A DNA stretch of 64,000 nt from Deltaproteobacteria bacterium RBG_16_64_85. GTDB taxonomy: Bacteria > Desulfobacterota > Deferrimicrobia > Deferrimicrobiales > Deferrimicrobiaceae. The position numbers and the translations under genes are program-made. The DNA lies in NCBI GenBank assembly GCA_001798885.1, contig MGQW01000092.1:1-64000 (forward strand), written 5' to 3'. The notes beneath the pieces are model-generated. The model saw only the letters and a list, made by a program, of their open reading frames with translations, searched no databases and was not told the origin of the DNA. Numbering within the stretch: position 1 is the first letter of the stretch; each line of letters begins with the position of its first letter. Positions 7,785 to 16,341 of the stretch are shown here, piece by piece.

Positions 7785-8744
7785 GTGGGGATCGGTCTCC
7801 TTTTTCCCGGGCAGGGCTCGCAGTTCGCGGGGATGGGGAAGGAGCTGCACGAGGCGTATCCGGCCGCTCGCGCCGTGTTCGAGGAAGCGTCCGACGCTGC
7901 TGGGATGGACTTGGCGGCGCTCTGCTTTCGCGGCACCGAGGAGGAATTGCGGCTGACCGAAAACACGCAACCGGCGATTTTCACCGTCAGCGTTGCGGCG
8001 TTCCGAGCGCTCGAGGCGGAAACCGGGATCCAGCCGCTCTGCGCCGCGGGGCACTCCCTGGGGGAGTACTCGGCTCTGGTTGCGTCGGGCGTGCTGTCCG
8101 TGGGAGATGCGGCGCGCGTCCTGCGTTCCCGGGGAAGGTACATGCAGGAGGCCGTGAAGGTGGGGGAGGGTGCGATGGCTGCTCTGATCGGCCTCGCTCC
8201 CGAGGGGGTGGCCGCGGCCTGCCGGTCGGGCGCCGCGAAGGGCGTCGTCGAGCCGGCGAACTTCAACGGCGGGGACCAGGTCGTGATTTCCGGGAGCGCG
8301 GAGGCGGTGTACGCCGCCTGCGAGGCGGCCAAATCGGCGGGCGCGAAGAGAGCGATGCCGCTGCCGGTCAGTGCGCCCTTTCACTGCTCCCTGATGCAAC
8401 CGGCCGCCGATCGACTCGCCCCGGAGCTTCGCGCCCTGGCGCAGGGACCGTTCCGGTTCCCGGTGGTGGCGAACGTCACCGCGGATCCGTATCCTCCCGC
8501 CGCCCCGGCTGCCGAATGGCTCATCCGCCAGATCGTCGCCCCGGTCCGCTGGGAGGAATGCATCCGGAACATGCGGGGGATGGGCGTCGCCGCATTCCTG
8601 GAGGTGGGGCCGGGAAAAGTGCTCTCCGGGCTGCTCCGTCGGATCGATCGGGACGCTGTCGTGGCGGCTTTCTGTGCGCCCGTCGACTTGACCGGGGTCC
8701 GCGGCCTCCCCGGATGGAGTTTTCTCTTGAACGATTACCGGTAA
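7785..8744 (+). CDS. fabD: Malonyl-CoA:ACP transacylase
   Basis: Moves malonyl from CoA to ACP for chain elongation. 319 aa from a GTG start giving VGIGLLFPGQGSQ. The nucleophile motif GHSLGEYSAL and the catalytic histidine segment VSAPFHCSLM are present. It lies 11 nt after fabH. The last ~15 residues (PVDLTGVRGLPGWSFLL region) are less family-like. Confidence 0.95.
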   Translation: MGIGLLFPGQGSQFAGMGKELHEAYPAARAVFEEASDAAGMDLAALCFRGTEEELRLTENTQPAIFTVSVAAFRALEAETGIQPLCAAGHSLGEYSALVASGVLSVGDAARVLRSRGRYMQEAVKVGEGAMAALIGLAPEGVAAACRSGAAKGVVEPANFNGGDQVVISGSAEAVYAACEAAKSAGAKRAMPLPVSAPFHCSLMQPAADRLAPELRALAQGPFRFPVVANVTADPYPPAAPAAEWLIRQIVAPVRWEECIRNMRGMGVAAFLEVGPGKVLSGLLRRIDRDAVVAAFCAPVDLTGVRGLPGWSFLLNDYR

Positions 8745-8779
8745 TGAGGATATGAACTTCGGGAAGGGGGGCTAAGGCG

Positions 8780-9523
8780 ATGCGGCTTGCGGACAAGGTC
8801 GCTCTGGTCACCGGCTCTGCGCGGGGGATCGGGAAAGCCATTGTGGAGCGGTTCGCCGCCGAAGGGGCCGTCGTGGTGATCAGCGACGTGGCCAACGAGA
8901 CCGCCGCCCGGGAAACCCTCGCCGGCCTCGAGAAGAACGGGAGCAAGGGGAGGGTGGAGATGTTCGACGTCGGGGACGCCGCCCAGGTCGATGCCGCCGT
9001 TGCCAATATCCTCGCTGCGCAGGGGAGGATCGACATCCTGGTGAACAACGCGGGGATCACCCGGGACAACCTCCTGATGCGGATGTCCGAGGAGGATTTC
9101 GACGCGGTCGTCCGGACCAACCTGAAAGGGACCTTTCTCCTCACCAAGGCCGTGTCACGGCACATGATCAAGCAGCGGGGCGGCCGGATCATCAACATGA
9201 GCTCGGTCGTCGGGTTGATGGGGAACGCGGGGCAGTCGAACTATTCGGCGGCGAAGGCGGGGATCGCGGGCTTCACCAAGTCGATGGCGCGCGAGCTCGG
9301 CTCGCGGGGGATCACGGTGAACGCCATCGCGCCCGGGTTCATCCAGACAGCCATGACGGCGAGCCTGCCGGAGGCGGTGCAGAAATCGTTCATGGAGCAG
9401 ATTCCCCTGAAGAGGTTTGCCGCCCCGGAGGAAGTCGCGGAGCTTGCGCTTTACCTGGCAACGGATGGCGCGGGTTACGTCACCGGGCAGGTGATCGGGA
9501 TCAACGGCGGGCTGTACATGTGA
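8780..9523 (+). CDS. fabG: 3-oxoacyl-ACP reductase
   Basis: 247-aa short-chain dehydrogenase that reduces beta-ketoacyl-ACP with NADPH. TGSARGIGKAI gives the cofactor glycine motif, NNAGITRDNLLM is FabG-typical, and the Ser-Tyr-Lys catalytic set lies in MSSVVG and YSAAKAG. It ends with the family-typical TGQVIGINGGLYM. AAGGGGGGCTAAGGCG precedes the ATG. Confidence 0.96.
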   Translation: MRLADKVALVTGSARGIGKAIVERFAAEGAVVVISDVANETAARETLAGLEKNGSKGRVEMFDVGDAAQVDAAVANILAAQGRIDILVNNAGITRDNLLMRMSEEDFDAVVRTNLKGTFLLTKAVSRHMIKQRGGRIINMSSVVGLMGNAGQSNYSAAKAGIAGFTKSMARELGSRGITVNAIAPGFIQTAMTASLPEAVQKSFMEQIPLKRFAAPEEVAELALYLATDGAGYVTGQVIGINGGLYM

Positions 9524-9553
9524 GAGTATATCAAAAGGAAGGGAGGACCACAG

Positions 9554-9787
9554 ATGTCGGTTGAGAAAAAAGTGAAGGAGATCGTGGCGGAGCAACTGGG
9601 GAAGGACGTGAACGACGTTACGATCCAAGCGTCGTTCATCGACGACCTGGGTGCGGATTCGCTCGATATCGTGGAGCTGGTGATGAAGATGGAAGAGGAG
9701 TTCGGGATCGAGATCCCGGACGAGGATGCCGAGAAGATCAAGACCGTGAACGACGTCGTGGAGTACATCAAGGCCCACGCGAAATAA
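9554..9787 (+). CDS. acpP: Acyl carrier protein
   Basis: 77 aa, acidic. The phosphopantetheine attachment serine is Ser36 in [11 protein letters not shown]. It carries acyl chains to the Fab enzymes here and later to LpxA, LpxD and the late acyltransferase encoded downstream. AAGGGAGGACCACAG precedes the ATG. Placement between fabG and fabF is the common arrangement. Confidence 0.97.
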   Translation: MSVEKKVKEIVAEQLGKDVNDVTIQASFIDDLGADSLDIVELVMKMEEEFGIEIPDEDAEKIKTVNDVVEYIKAHAK

Positions 9788-9858
9788 CGATGGATCCGCG
9801 GGGTCCGGCGGCGGAAAGGACGCCTACGGAACGCGGTCCGCGATGGGAAGGGAACCGG

Positions 9859-11097
9859 ATGCGGAGAGTGGTCGTAACTGGGTTGGGGGCGGTGACGCCG
9901 CTGGGGATCGGTGTGGAGCCGACGTGGGAGGCGCTCCTCGCCGGCCGGTCGGGCGTTTCGCTGATCACCAAGTTCGACGCGGCGGAATTCCCGACCAGGA
10001 TTGCCGCCGAGGTCAAGGGGTTCGTCCCCGAGGACTTCGTCGACAGGAAAGAGATCAAGCGGATGGACCCGTTCATCCAGATCGCCATGGCGGCCGCCCA
10101 TCTCGCCGTTACCGATTCCGGATTGACGATCGACGAGAGGCTCGGTCCCCGCATCGGGGTCTACGTGGGGAGCGGGCTGGGGGGGCTCACCACGCTCGAG
10201 CATTACCACAAGGCGTATCTCGAGGGGGGAGCCCGCAAGATCAGCCCCTTCTTCATCCCGATGCTGATCTCCAACCTGGCTCCCGGCCACATCGCGATGA
10301 AGTACGGGGCGAAGGGGCCGAACATCACGACCACCACGGCCTGCGCGGCCTCGAGCCACGCGGTCGGGGAGGCGCTCGAGGCGATCCGGCGGGGAGCCTG
10401 CGACGCGGTGATCGCGGGCGGGTCGGAGGCCACCATCACCGTGATGGGCCTCGGTGGATTCTGCGCCATGAAGGCGCTCTCCACCCGGAACGGAGACCCC
10501 GCCGCGGCGTCCCGGCCCTTCGACAAGGATCGCGACGGCTTCGTGATGGGGGAAGGCGCGGCCATGCTCATCCTGGAAGAGCTGGAATTTGCGAAGCGGC
10601 GCGGCGCGAAGATCTACGCGGAGCTGCTCGGCTACGGGGCATCGGCGGACGCCTACCACGTCACCGCCCCCGCTCCCGGCGGGGAAGGAGCGGTCCGCTG
10701 CATGCAGGCGGCGCTCGCGGACGGGCGGGTCAACCCCGAGGAGGTGGAGTACATCAACGCCCACGGGACCTCGACGCCCTACAACGACCTTTATGAAACG
10801 ATGGCCATCAAGACCGTTTTCAAGGGTCACTCCTCCCGCCTGATGGTCAGCTCCACCAAGTCGATGACCGGCCACCTCCTGGGAGCGGCTGGCGCCATCG
10901 AGAGCGTCTTTTCCGTATTGGCGCTGCGCGACGGGATCGTCCCGCCGACGATCAACTACACGACGCCGGACCCGGAGTGCGACCTGGACTACGTGCCCAA
11001 CACGTCGCGTAACCGGCCGATCCGTTATGTCCTTTCGAATTCGTTCGGGTTCGGCGGAACCAACTCGTGCCTGCTGTTCGGCAGGTTCCCTGGGTAG
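9859..11097 (+). CDS. fabF: Beta-ketoacyl-ACP synthase II
   Basis: Elongating condensing enzyme, 412 aa from the ATG at 9859, which gives MRRVVVTGLGAVTPLG and has GGGAAGGGAA 4 nt ahead. A longer frame from 9790, directly after acpP, would add 23 residues unlike the family. The catalytic Cys is in TTACAASSHAVGEA, the two His in INAHGTSTPYND and SMTGHLLGAAG. Confidence 0.96.
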   Translation: MRRVVVTGLGAVTPLGIGVEPTWEALLAGRSGVSLITKFDAAEFPTRIAAEVKGFVPEDFVDRKEIKRMDPFIQIAMAAAHLAVTDSGLTIDERLGPRIGVYVGSGLGGLTTLEHYHKAYLEGGARKISPFFIPMLISNLAPGHIAMKYGAKGPNITTTTACAASSHAVGEALEAIRRGACDAVIAGGSEATITVMGLGGFCAMKALSTRNGDPAAASRPFDKDRDGFVMGEGAAMLILEELEFAKRRGAKIYAELLGYGASADAYHVTAPAPGGEGAVRCMQAALADGRVNPEEVEYINAHGTSTPYNDLYETMAIKTVFKGHSSRLMVSSTKSMTGHLLGAAGAIESVFSVLALRDGIVPPTINYTTPDPECDLDYVPNTSRNRPIRYVLSNSFGFGGTNSCLLFGRFPG

Positions 11098-11101
11098 GCG
11101 G

Positions 11102-11572
11102 ATGGACCGCATGACGCTGACCGTGGCGGTTGCGTCGGATCACGCCGGCCTGGAAATGAGACGGCGCCTCCGGGACGCTCTTGAGGAGTGGGGCTATGCC
11201 GTCCTGGACCTGGGCCCCGACGCCACCGACGCGGTGGACTACCCCGACTATGCGGAGGCGGTCGCCTTGCGCGTCTCCGGCGGCCAGGCGGCCCGGGGGG
11301 TCCTGGTCTGCGGGACCGGCGTCGGGATGTCGATCTCCGCCAACAAGTTCCCCAACGTCCGCGCGGCGCTGTTGTACGACGACTTCACGGCACGGCATGC
11401 CCGCCTGCACAACGACGCCAACGTGGCGGTCTTCGGCTCCCGGACGATGAAGGTCGACGCCGCGGTGGCCCGTCTCCGGATCTTTCTCTCCGAGCCTTTC
11501 GAGAAGGGGAGGCACGCCCGGAGGGTGGAGAAAATCAACGGCATCGAGAAACGCCTCGGCCTGCAGGCGTGA
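11102..11572 (+). CDS. rpiB: Ribose-5-phosphate isomerase B
   Basis: 156 aa, LacA/LacB/RpiB family; interconverts ribose-5-phosphate and ribulose-5-phosphate. [13 protein letters not shown] opens the protein and [15 protein letters not shown] holds the catalytic cysteine. Four nt after fabF and 19 nt before glyA. Its neighbourhood (glyA, nrdR, rib genes) draws on pentose phosphates: ribulose-5-phosphate is the substrate of the RibB domain of RibBA. Confidence 0.93.
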   Translation: MDRMTLTVAVASDHAGLEMRRRLRDALEEWGYAVLDLGPDATDAVDYPDYAEAVALRVSGGQAARGVLVCGTGVGMSISANKFPNVRAALLYDDFTARHARLHNDANVAVFGSRTMKVDAAVARLRIFLSEPFEKGRHARRVEKINGIEKRLGLQA

Positions 11573-11591
11573 GATAAGGAGCGAAGCGCGC

Positions 11592-12854
11592 ATGTCTATC
11601 CTGAAGACGGTGGATCCCGAGATCTACGAAGTCATCCGGCGGGAGACGGAGCGGCAGGCGTTCGGCTTGGAGCTGATCCCCTCCGAGAACTTCGTGAGCG
11701 AGGCCGTGCTGGAGGCGACCGGCTCCGTGCTGACGAACAAGTACGCGGAGGGGTACCCAGGGAAGCGGTACTACGGCGGATGCGAGTTCGTCGACCAGGC
11801 CGAGACGCTGGCCATCGAGCGGGCGAAGAAGATCTTCGGAGCCGAGCACGTAAACGTCCAGCCGCATTCCGGCTCCCAGGCCAACATGGCGGTCTACTTG
11901 GCCGCGATGACTCCCGGCGACACCATGCTGGGGATGAACCTCTCCCACGGCGGGCACCTGACGCACGGCAGCCCGGTCAACTTTTCCGGAAAGCTGTTCA
12001 ACGTCGTTTCGTACGGCGTGCGGCCGGACACGGAGACGATCGACTTCGACCAGGTGCGCGACCTGGCGATTCAGCACAAGCCCAAGATGATCGTCATCGG
12101 CGCGTCCGCATATCCCAGGATCATCGACTTCGCCCCCTTCCGGAAGATCGCGGACGAGACGGGCGCAATGCTGATGGCGGACATTGCCCACGTGGCGGGG
12201 CTCGTGGCCGTCGGCCTGCACCCCAATCCCGTCCCCTACTGCGAGTTCGTGACCACCACAACGCACAAGACGCTGCGGGGGCCCCGGGCGGGGATCATCC
12301 TGTGTCGCGAGGAGATGGCCAAGAAGCTGAACTCGTCGATCTTTCCCGGCACCCAGGGCGGGCCGCTGATGCACGTCATCGCGGCGAAGGCGGTGGCGCT
12401 CAAGGAGGCGATGACTCCGGAGTTCAAGGTGTACCAGGCGCAGATCGTCCGCAACGCCCGGGCCATGGCGGGGGCGATCGCCGGGCGGGGTTTCCGGCTC
12501 GTTTCCGGCGGGACGGACACCCACCTGTTCCTCGTCAATCTCAAGGATACCCCCCTGACCGGGAAGGACGCGCAGGAGGCACTCGACCGGGTGGGGATCA
12601 CCGTCAACAAGAACACCGTTCCGTTCGAGACGCGCAGTCCGTTCGTCACCAGCGGCATCCGGGCCGGGACACCGGCAGTTACCACGCGCGGGATGAAGGA
12701 GCGCGAGATGGAGCGGATCGGGAATATGATCGCCGATATCCTCACGGCGCCCGGCGACTTCACCGTGGAGAAACGGGTGATGGCGGCCGTCCGCGACATC
12801 TGCGAGGCGTTCCCCCTCTACCCCGAACGGCTGGCGGCTTATGCGGGAAGCTAA
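11592..12854 (+). CDS. glyA: Serine hydroxymethyltransferase
   Basis: 420-aa PLP enzyme that turns serine and tetrahydrofolate into glycine and methylene-tetrahydrofolate. The PLP lysine lies in [14 protein letters not shown], and family blocks include [24 protein letters not shown] and [11 protein letters not shown]. Full length. ATAAGGAGCG lies ahead of the ATG. Confidence 0.97.
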   Translation: MSILKTVDPEIYEVIRRETERQAFGLELIPSENFVSEAVLEATGSVLTNKYAEGYPGKRYYGGCEFVDQAETLAIERAKKIFGAEHVNVQPHSGSQANMAVYLAAMTPGDTMLGMNLSHGGHLTHGSPVNFSGKLFNVVSYGVRPDTETIDFDQVRDLAIQHKPKMIVIGASAYPRIIDFAPFRKIADETGAMLMADIAHVAGLVAVGLHPNPVPYCEFVTTTTHKTLRGPRAGIILCREEMAKKLNSSIFPGTQGGPLMHVIAAKAVALKEAMTPEFKVYQAQIVRNARAMAGAIAGRGFRLVSGGTDTHLFLVNLKDTPLTGKDAQEALDRVGITVNKNTVPFETRSPFVTSGIRAGTPAVTTRGMKEREMERIGNMIADILTAPGDFTVEKRVMAAVRDICEAFPLYPERLAAYAGS

Positions 12855-12857
12855 ACG

Positions 12858-13328
12858 TTGAAGACGGCGGCGCGCGTGCGGCCTGACTGGGACACCTATT
12901 TCATGGACATGGCGAAGCTGGCGTCCCGGCGATCGTCCTGCCTGCGGCGCGCGGTGGGCGCGGTGCTGGTCAAGGACCGCCGTCTTTTGGCCACGGGGTA
13001 CAACGGTGTCCCGTCCGGAGTCACCCATTGTGAGGTGACAGGATGCCTCCGGGAGAAGCTGAACGTCCCGTCGGGAGAGCGGCACGAGCTGTGCCGCGGG
13101 CTCCACGCGGAGCAGAACGCGATCATCCAGGCGGCGTTCCACGGCGTTTCGATCCGCGACGCCGTCCTCTACTGCACGAACCTTCCCTGCATCATCTGCG
13201 CAAAGATGCTGATCAACGCCGGCGTCCGGCGGATCGTCTACCTGGAAGGCTACGCCGACCCGCTCACCGAGGAGATGATCCGGGAGGTGGGCATGGAGCT
13301 GGTCCGCCTGGAGGAGCGCGATCCTTGA
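12858..13328 (+). CDS. dCMP deaminase / ComEB-family cytidine deaminase
   Basis: 156-aa zinc deaminase; the zinc site is HAEQNAI plus LPCIICAKM, and the [14 protein letters not shown] stretch is typical of deoxycytidylate deaminases, which make dUMP for thymidylate synthesis. It begins at TTG 3 nt after glyA and its stop overlaps the nrdR start by 4 nt. The pairing with glyA (methylene-THF) and nrdR (ribonucleotide reductase control) fits dTMP supply. Often named comEB. Confidence 0.9.
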   Translation: MKTAARVRPDWDTYFMDMAKLASRRSSCLRRAVGAVLVKDRRLLATGYNGVPSGVTHCEVTGCLREKLNVPSGERHELCRGLHAEQNAIIQAAFHGVSIRDAVLYCTNLPCIICAKMLINAGVRRIVYLEGYADPLTEEMIREVGMELVRLEERDP

Positions 13329-13801
13329 AGTGCCCCCGGTGTGGCCATGTCGACAACAAGGTGGTCGACTCCCGCGCGGGCAAGGAAGGAGACGTCATAC
13401 GGAGGCGGCGGGAGTGCCTCTCCTGCCGCAAGCGGTTCACCACCTACGAACGGATCGAGGAGGAACTCCCCCTGGTTATCAAGCGCGACGGGCGCCGGGA
13501 GTCCTTCGACCGCCAGAAGATCCTCAGCGGCATCCTCAAGGCGTGCGAGAAGCGGCCGATCAGCTACGCCACCATCGAAAAAGTCGTGGAAACCCTGGAA
13601 GGGGAATTCCAGGCTTCCGGGGAGAAGGAGATCTCCTCGGTGGAGATCGGGGGGCGCGTCATGGCGGAGCTGTTGAAGCTGGATGACGTGGCGTACGTCC
13701 GGTTCGCCTCGGTGTACCGCCAGTTCAAGGATCTGAGCCAGTTCGTGGAGGAGATCAAGACGCTCATCTCCGAACCGACGGACCGCCCGACGAAGCCGTA
13801 A
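13325..13801 (+). CDS. nrdR: Transcriptional repressor NrdR
   Basis: 158 aa, full length. N-terminal zinc ribbon CPRCGH...CLSCRKRF (residues 2-36), then an ATP-cone (about 46-140) opening with [17 protein letters not shown]. NrdR senses ATP/dATP and represses ribonucleotide reductase genes. Starts at TTG overlapping the preceding stop (TTGA). No nrd gene or obvious NrdR-box pair is nearby. Confidence 0.96.
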   Translation: MKCPRCGHVDNKVVDSRAGKEGDVIRRRRECLSCRKRFTTYERIEEELPLVIKRDGRRESFDRQKILSGILKACEKRPISYATIEKVVETLEGEFQASGEKEISSVEIGGRVMAELLKLDDVAYVRFASVYRQFKDLSQFVEEIKTLISEPTDRPTKP

Positions 13802-14427
13802 GGGGCCCGCGCGATGCGACACCGTCAATCGTCCGCTCAGATCTCCCTTCGGCTGCGCCGCCTCGGAGGGGGACTCCGTTCGTGGCTCGCCGTGCGGTGG
13901 ATCCGCACGGCTGCGCACCGGCCTCCAGGGCTCCATTCCCTCAGATCCCGGCATTCGAGGGCCGCTGCATCCGCCCCGGCTTCGTTGCCCTCCCTCACCG
14001 TACCGCAGCGGTACGCTTCGGTCGGGCGCCTCGCCGGACGCGGCGCATCGACCCTCTCAGTGCACGGCCTCTGCGGGAACGGAACCCTGAAGGCCGGTCT
14101 CACTGCGCCCCCCTCCTGCGGCGGCTCCGCCGGACCTTCCCGCGGCGTGTGCCTTCCGTCGATGGCGCGTACCGCCCGCACGGAAGGTGCAGCCGAAGGG
14201 GGGCCTCGCGCAGCGAGCAGCCACAATCGCGGAACCGGCGTAGGCCACGCGTTCCTGGCAACGGAGAGCTTGGCGGTCGGTTACGGGAGACCGAAGGCCG
14301 GGGATAGGAAATTGGGGCACGTTTGCTGGACGAAGCCGGGGAGCCATGGCGGATCGCCAGCGAGGTCCCCCCTGAGGCGCAGCACCTTACGTGCCTGGCG
14401 TCTCGTTTCACCGGGGGAGGGCCTGAC
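13802..14427. other. 626-bp gene-free spacer between nrdR and ribD
   Basis: No convincing gene: frames stay open on both strands only because stops are rare in this GC-rich stretch, and their products are Arg/Pro/Gly-rich and low in complexity. It contains the decayed repeat copy at 13951-14063, an 8-bp perfect inverted repeat (14152-14159 with 14180-14187) and a 6-bp one (14355-14360 with 14395-14400). No FMN riboswitch core was found. It interrupts an otherwise tightly packed run, so ribD may have its own promoter here. Confidence 0.6.
13951..14063 (-). repeat. Decayed copy of the 113-bp repeat core
   Basis: In reverse orientation this matches the interior of the element at 15511-15672 (core 15536-15648) over exactly 113 bp with roughly 80% identity. 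Both copies have a palindrome at the centre: stem CGTACCG here, CGTACT there, and the changed stem pair is compensated on both sides. The terminal inverted repeats of the intact copy are not recognisable here beyond short remnants (CCTCA and CTGA/GGC). Confidence 0.75.
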
Positions 14428-15591
14428 GTGACCTTCCCGCGGCCCGAGTTCATGCGGATGGCCCTCCGGCTCGCCCGAAAGGGCGTCGGGCGGACCTCGC
14501 CGAACCCCGCGGTGGGAGCGGTCCTCGTCCGGGGCGGGAAAGTCGTCGGCTGCGGTGTTCACCGGGCCGCTGGACTGCCCCACGCGGAAGTGGAGGCGAT
14601 CCGGGACGCCGGATCCTTGGCTACGGGGGCCGACCTTTACGTGACCCTGGAGCCGTGCTGCCATGTCGGTCGCACGGGTCCGTGCACCGAGGCGATCCTG
14701 TCCGCGGGAATCCGGCGGGTCGCGGCCGCCATGAAGGACCCGAACCCGCTGGTCTCCGGCAAGGGGCTTTCGGCTCTCCGAAGGGCGGGTGTTGCGGTGG
14801 CCGACGGCCTTCTCGAGGAGGAGGCGCGGTCTCTCAACCGCCCCTATTGCCGGTGGGTGGTTTCCGGGAAGCCCTACGTCACCCTGAAACTCGCAATGTC
14901 GCTGGATGGACAGATTGCCTCCTCCACGGGAATGTCCCGATGGATCAGCGGGGAGGAGTCCCGCAAGAGGACCCACCGGATGCGTGCGGAAACCGACGCC
15001 GTGCTGGTCGGGGGGGGGACCTTCCGAAAGGACGATCCGCTGCTCTCTTCCCGCATCCCGGGAGGAAGAGATCCCCGGCGTGTTATCCTCACCTCGCGCC
15101 TGTCGGATATTTCCGGTCGTCGGCTTTTCCGACAGGGGCAGGGAAAGATCCTCTTTGTCTGCCCTCGGGGCGTTTCCGACCGCGACATGAAACGGGTTGT
15201 TTCCCTTGGGGGGAGGGTGCTCCGGCTCCCATCCCGGGGAGGGCGTATTCCCGCGGAGGTTTTCCTTCGGGCATTGGGGAAGGAAGGTGTGACGTCCCTC
15301 CTGGTGGAGGGAGGGGGGAGGACCGCCGGGTGGCTGGTCTCCGCCGGAGCCGTCGACCGGTTCGTATTCTTCCTCGCCCCGCTGCTGCTGGGGGAAGGGA
15401 TGCGGGCGGTGACGGGATTCCGGGCACGATCTGTGGCCGGAGGCAGGAAACTGGCGATCACGGATGTCCGCCGCGCGGGGGACGATCTTGTGGTGACGGC
15501 GGAGCCCCAAGTGCCTCAGTTCACAAATACGGTCAGCACCGAGAGCGTCGATGCGCCGCTCCGGCAAGGCGCGCGACTGAGGCGTACTTAG
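14428..15591 (+). CDS. ribD: Bifunctional riboflavin deaminase/reductase RibD (3' end replaced by inserted repeat)
   Basis: Second and third steps of riboflavin synthesis. The N-terminal deaminase (about 1-145) has the zinc site HAEVEAI and EPCCHVGRTGPC. The C-terminal reductase (about 150-361) includes KLAMSLDGQIA and LLVEGGGRTAGW. The GTG at 14428 is supported by GGGGGAGG 7 nt ahead. The protein is 387 aa, but its last 26 codons and TAG stop come from the inserted element starting at 15511. Without it the frame would run into TAA at residue 362, close to the usual family length. The added tail looks harmless. Confidence 0.93.
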   Translation: MTFPRPEFMRMALRLARKGVGRTSPNPAVGAVLVRGGKVVGCGVHRAAGLPHAEVEAIRDAGSLATGADLYVTLEPCCHVGRTGPCTEAILSAGIRRVAAAMKDPNPLVSGKGLSALRRAGVAVADGLLEEEARSLNRPYCRWVVSGKPYVTLKLAMSLDGQIASSTGMSRWISGEESRKRTHRMRAETDAVLVGGGTFRKDDPLLSSRIPGGRDPRRVILTSRLSDISGRRLFRQGQGKILFVCPRGVSDRDMKRVVSLGGRVLRLPSRGGRIPAEVFLRALGKEGVTSLLVEGGGRTAGWLVSAGAVDRFVFFLAPLLLGEGMRAVTGFRARSVAGGRKLAITDVRRAGDDLVVTAEPQVPQFTNTVSTESVDAPLRQGARLRRT

Positions 15592-15672
15592 ATAGTACGG
15601 CGTAAGGAGCGCAACGCAGCAGGGGCGGATGCAGCGGCGTTCGAATGCGACTGTATTTGTGAATTGAGGTAC
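15511..15672 (+). mobile_element. 162-bp miniature inverted-repeat element (MITE-like) at the ribD stop
   Basis: Terminal inverted repeats: the left end (15511-15537) and the reverse complement of the right end (15672-15647) agree at 21 of the first 24 positions, starting GTGCCTCAGTTCACAAATAC and GTACCTCAATTCACAAATAC. There is a palindrome at the centre (CGTACT-TAGAT-AGTACG) and no coding capacity. A related core lies inverted at 13951-14063. The left flank ends CAA, in ribD frame, and the right flank begins TAA, so removal gives CAA-TAA. No target duplication longer than an ambiguous A/T is visible. The right end lies 20 bp before ribE. Confidence 0.8.
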
Positions 15673-15692
15673 TAAAGGGGACGGGGGGATAA

Positions 15693-16328
15693 ATGTTTAC
15701 GGGCATCGTGGAGGAAGTCGGAACGGTCGTTTCTTTCGCGCCCGAAGGGACCGGCGCCGTCCTGGAAGTGTCCACGGGGCTGCCTTTGGAGGAGATCCGG
15801 GCGGGCGACTCCATTTCGGTTTCCGGCGCCTGCCTTACGGTCACCGGAAAGGGGCCCGGACGGTTCCTGGCGGATGTCTCCCCAGAGACGCTGAACCGTA
15901 CGACGTTCCGTTCGCTGGCGGTAGGGAGGCGGGTGAACCTGGAGCGGGCGATGGTAGTTTCCGGACGGCTGGACGGTCACCTGGTGTACGGCCACGTGGA
16001 CGGCACCGGAACGGTCCGCGAAATGCGGCCCGCGGGGGATTCCCGGGTATTCCATATACGGACCGATTCCTCTATAATGAAATACGTTGTTTTCAAGGGA
16101 GCCGTGGCTGTGGACGGCGTGAGCCTCACGGTCAGCACGGTCCATCCGGACGGGTTCGAGGTGACGTTGATTCCGTTTACCCTGAATCGGACCACCTTTG
16201 GCGGTGCCCGACCTGGGGACAGGGTCAACGTGGAAACGGACATCGTCGGGAAATATGTCCTCCGGTTCCTGGAACGCAAGGATTCGGGGATCTCCAAGGA
16301 TTTTCTCAAAAAACACGGGTTCGCGTGA
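15693..16328 (+). CDS. ribE: Riboflavin synthase, alpha chain
   Basis: 211 aa. It dismutates two 6,7-dimethyl-8-ribityllumazines into riboflavin. The N-terminus [12 protein letters not shown] is diagnostic, and two homologous lumazine-binding repeats follow (about 1-97 and 98-200), each with a [13 protein letters not shown]- or [12 protein letters not shown]-type block. GGGGGGA precedes the ATG. The inserted element now lies in its leader, so transcription must cross it or start beside it. Confidence 0.96.
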   Translation: MFTGIVEEVGTVVSFAPEGTGAVLEVSTGLPLEEIRAGDSISVSGACLTVTGKGPGRFLADVSPETLNRTTFRSLAVGRRVNLERAMVVSGRLDGHLVYGHVDGTGTVREMRPAGDSRVFHIRTDSSIMKYVVFKGAVAVDGVSLTVSTVHPDGFEVTLIPFTLNRTTFGGARPGDRVNVETDIVGKYVLRFLERKDSGISKDFLKKHGFA

Positions 16329-16341
16329 AAAGGTCGTCCAG

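Noticed and set aside
14180-14200. Resemblance to the conserved GGAAGG...GCAGCC loop of SRP (4.5S) RNA
   Set aside because: The flanking sequence does not pair as the SRP helix requires and the motif has an extra deletion; most likely chance.
14200-14427. Possible FMN riboswitch upstream of ribD or ribE
   Set aside because: The conserved RFN core (AGGGGC...GGGTGAAATTCCC type segments) was not found in the ribD leader or in the short ribE leader.
13814-14431. Open frames of 130-205 codons in the nrdR-ribD gap
   Set aside because: Products are low-complexity, both strands are equally open, and one frame crosses the repeat copy; no family features or good ribosome sites.
13951-15672. CRISPR array or composite transposon
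   Set aside because: Only two copies, inverted, no regular spacers and no transposase; better explained as two members of a small repeat family.
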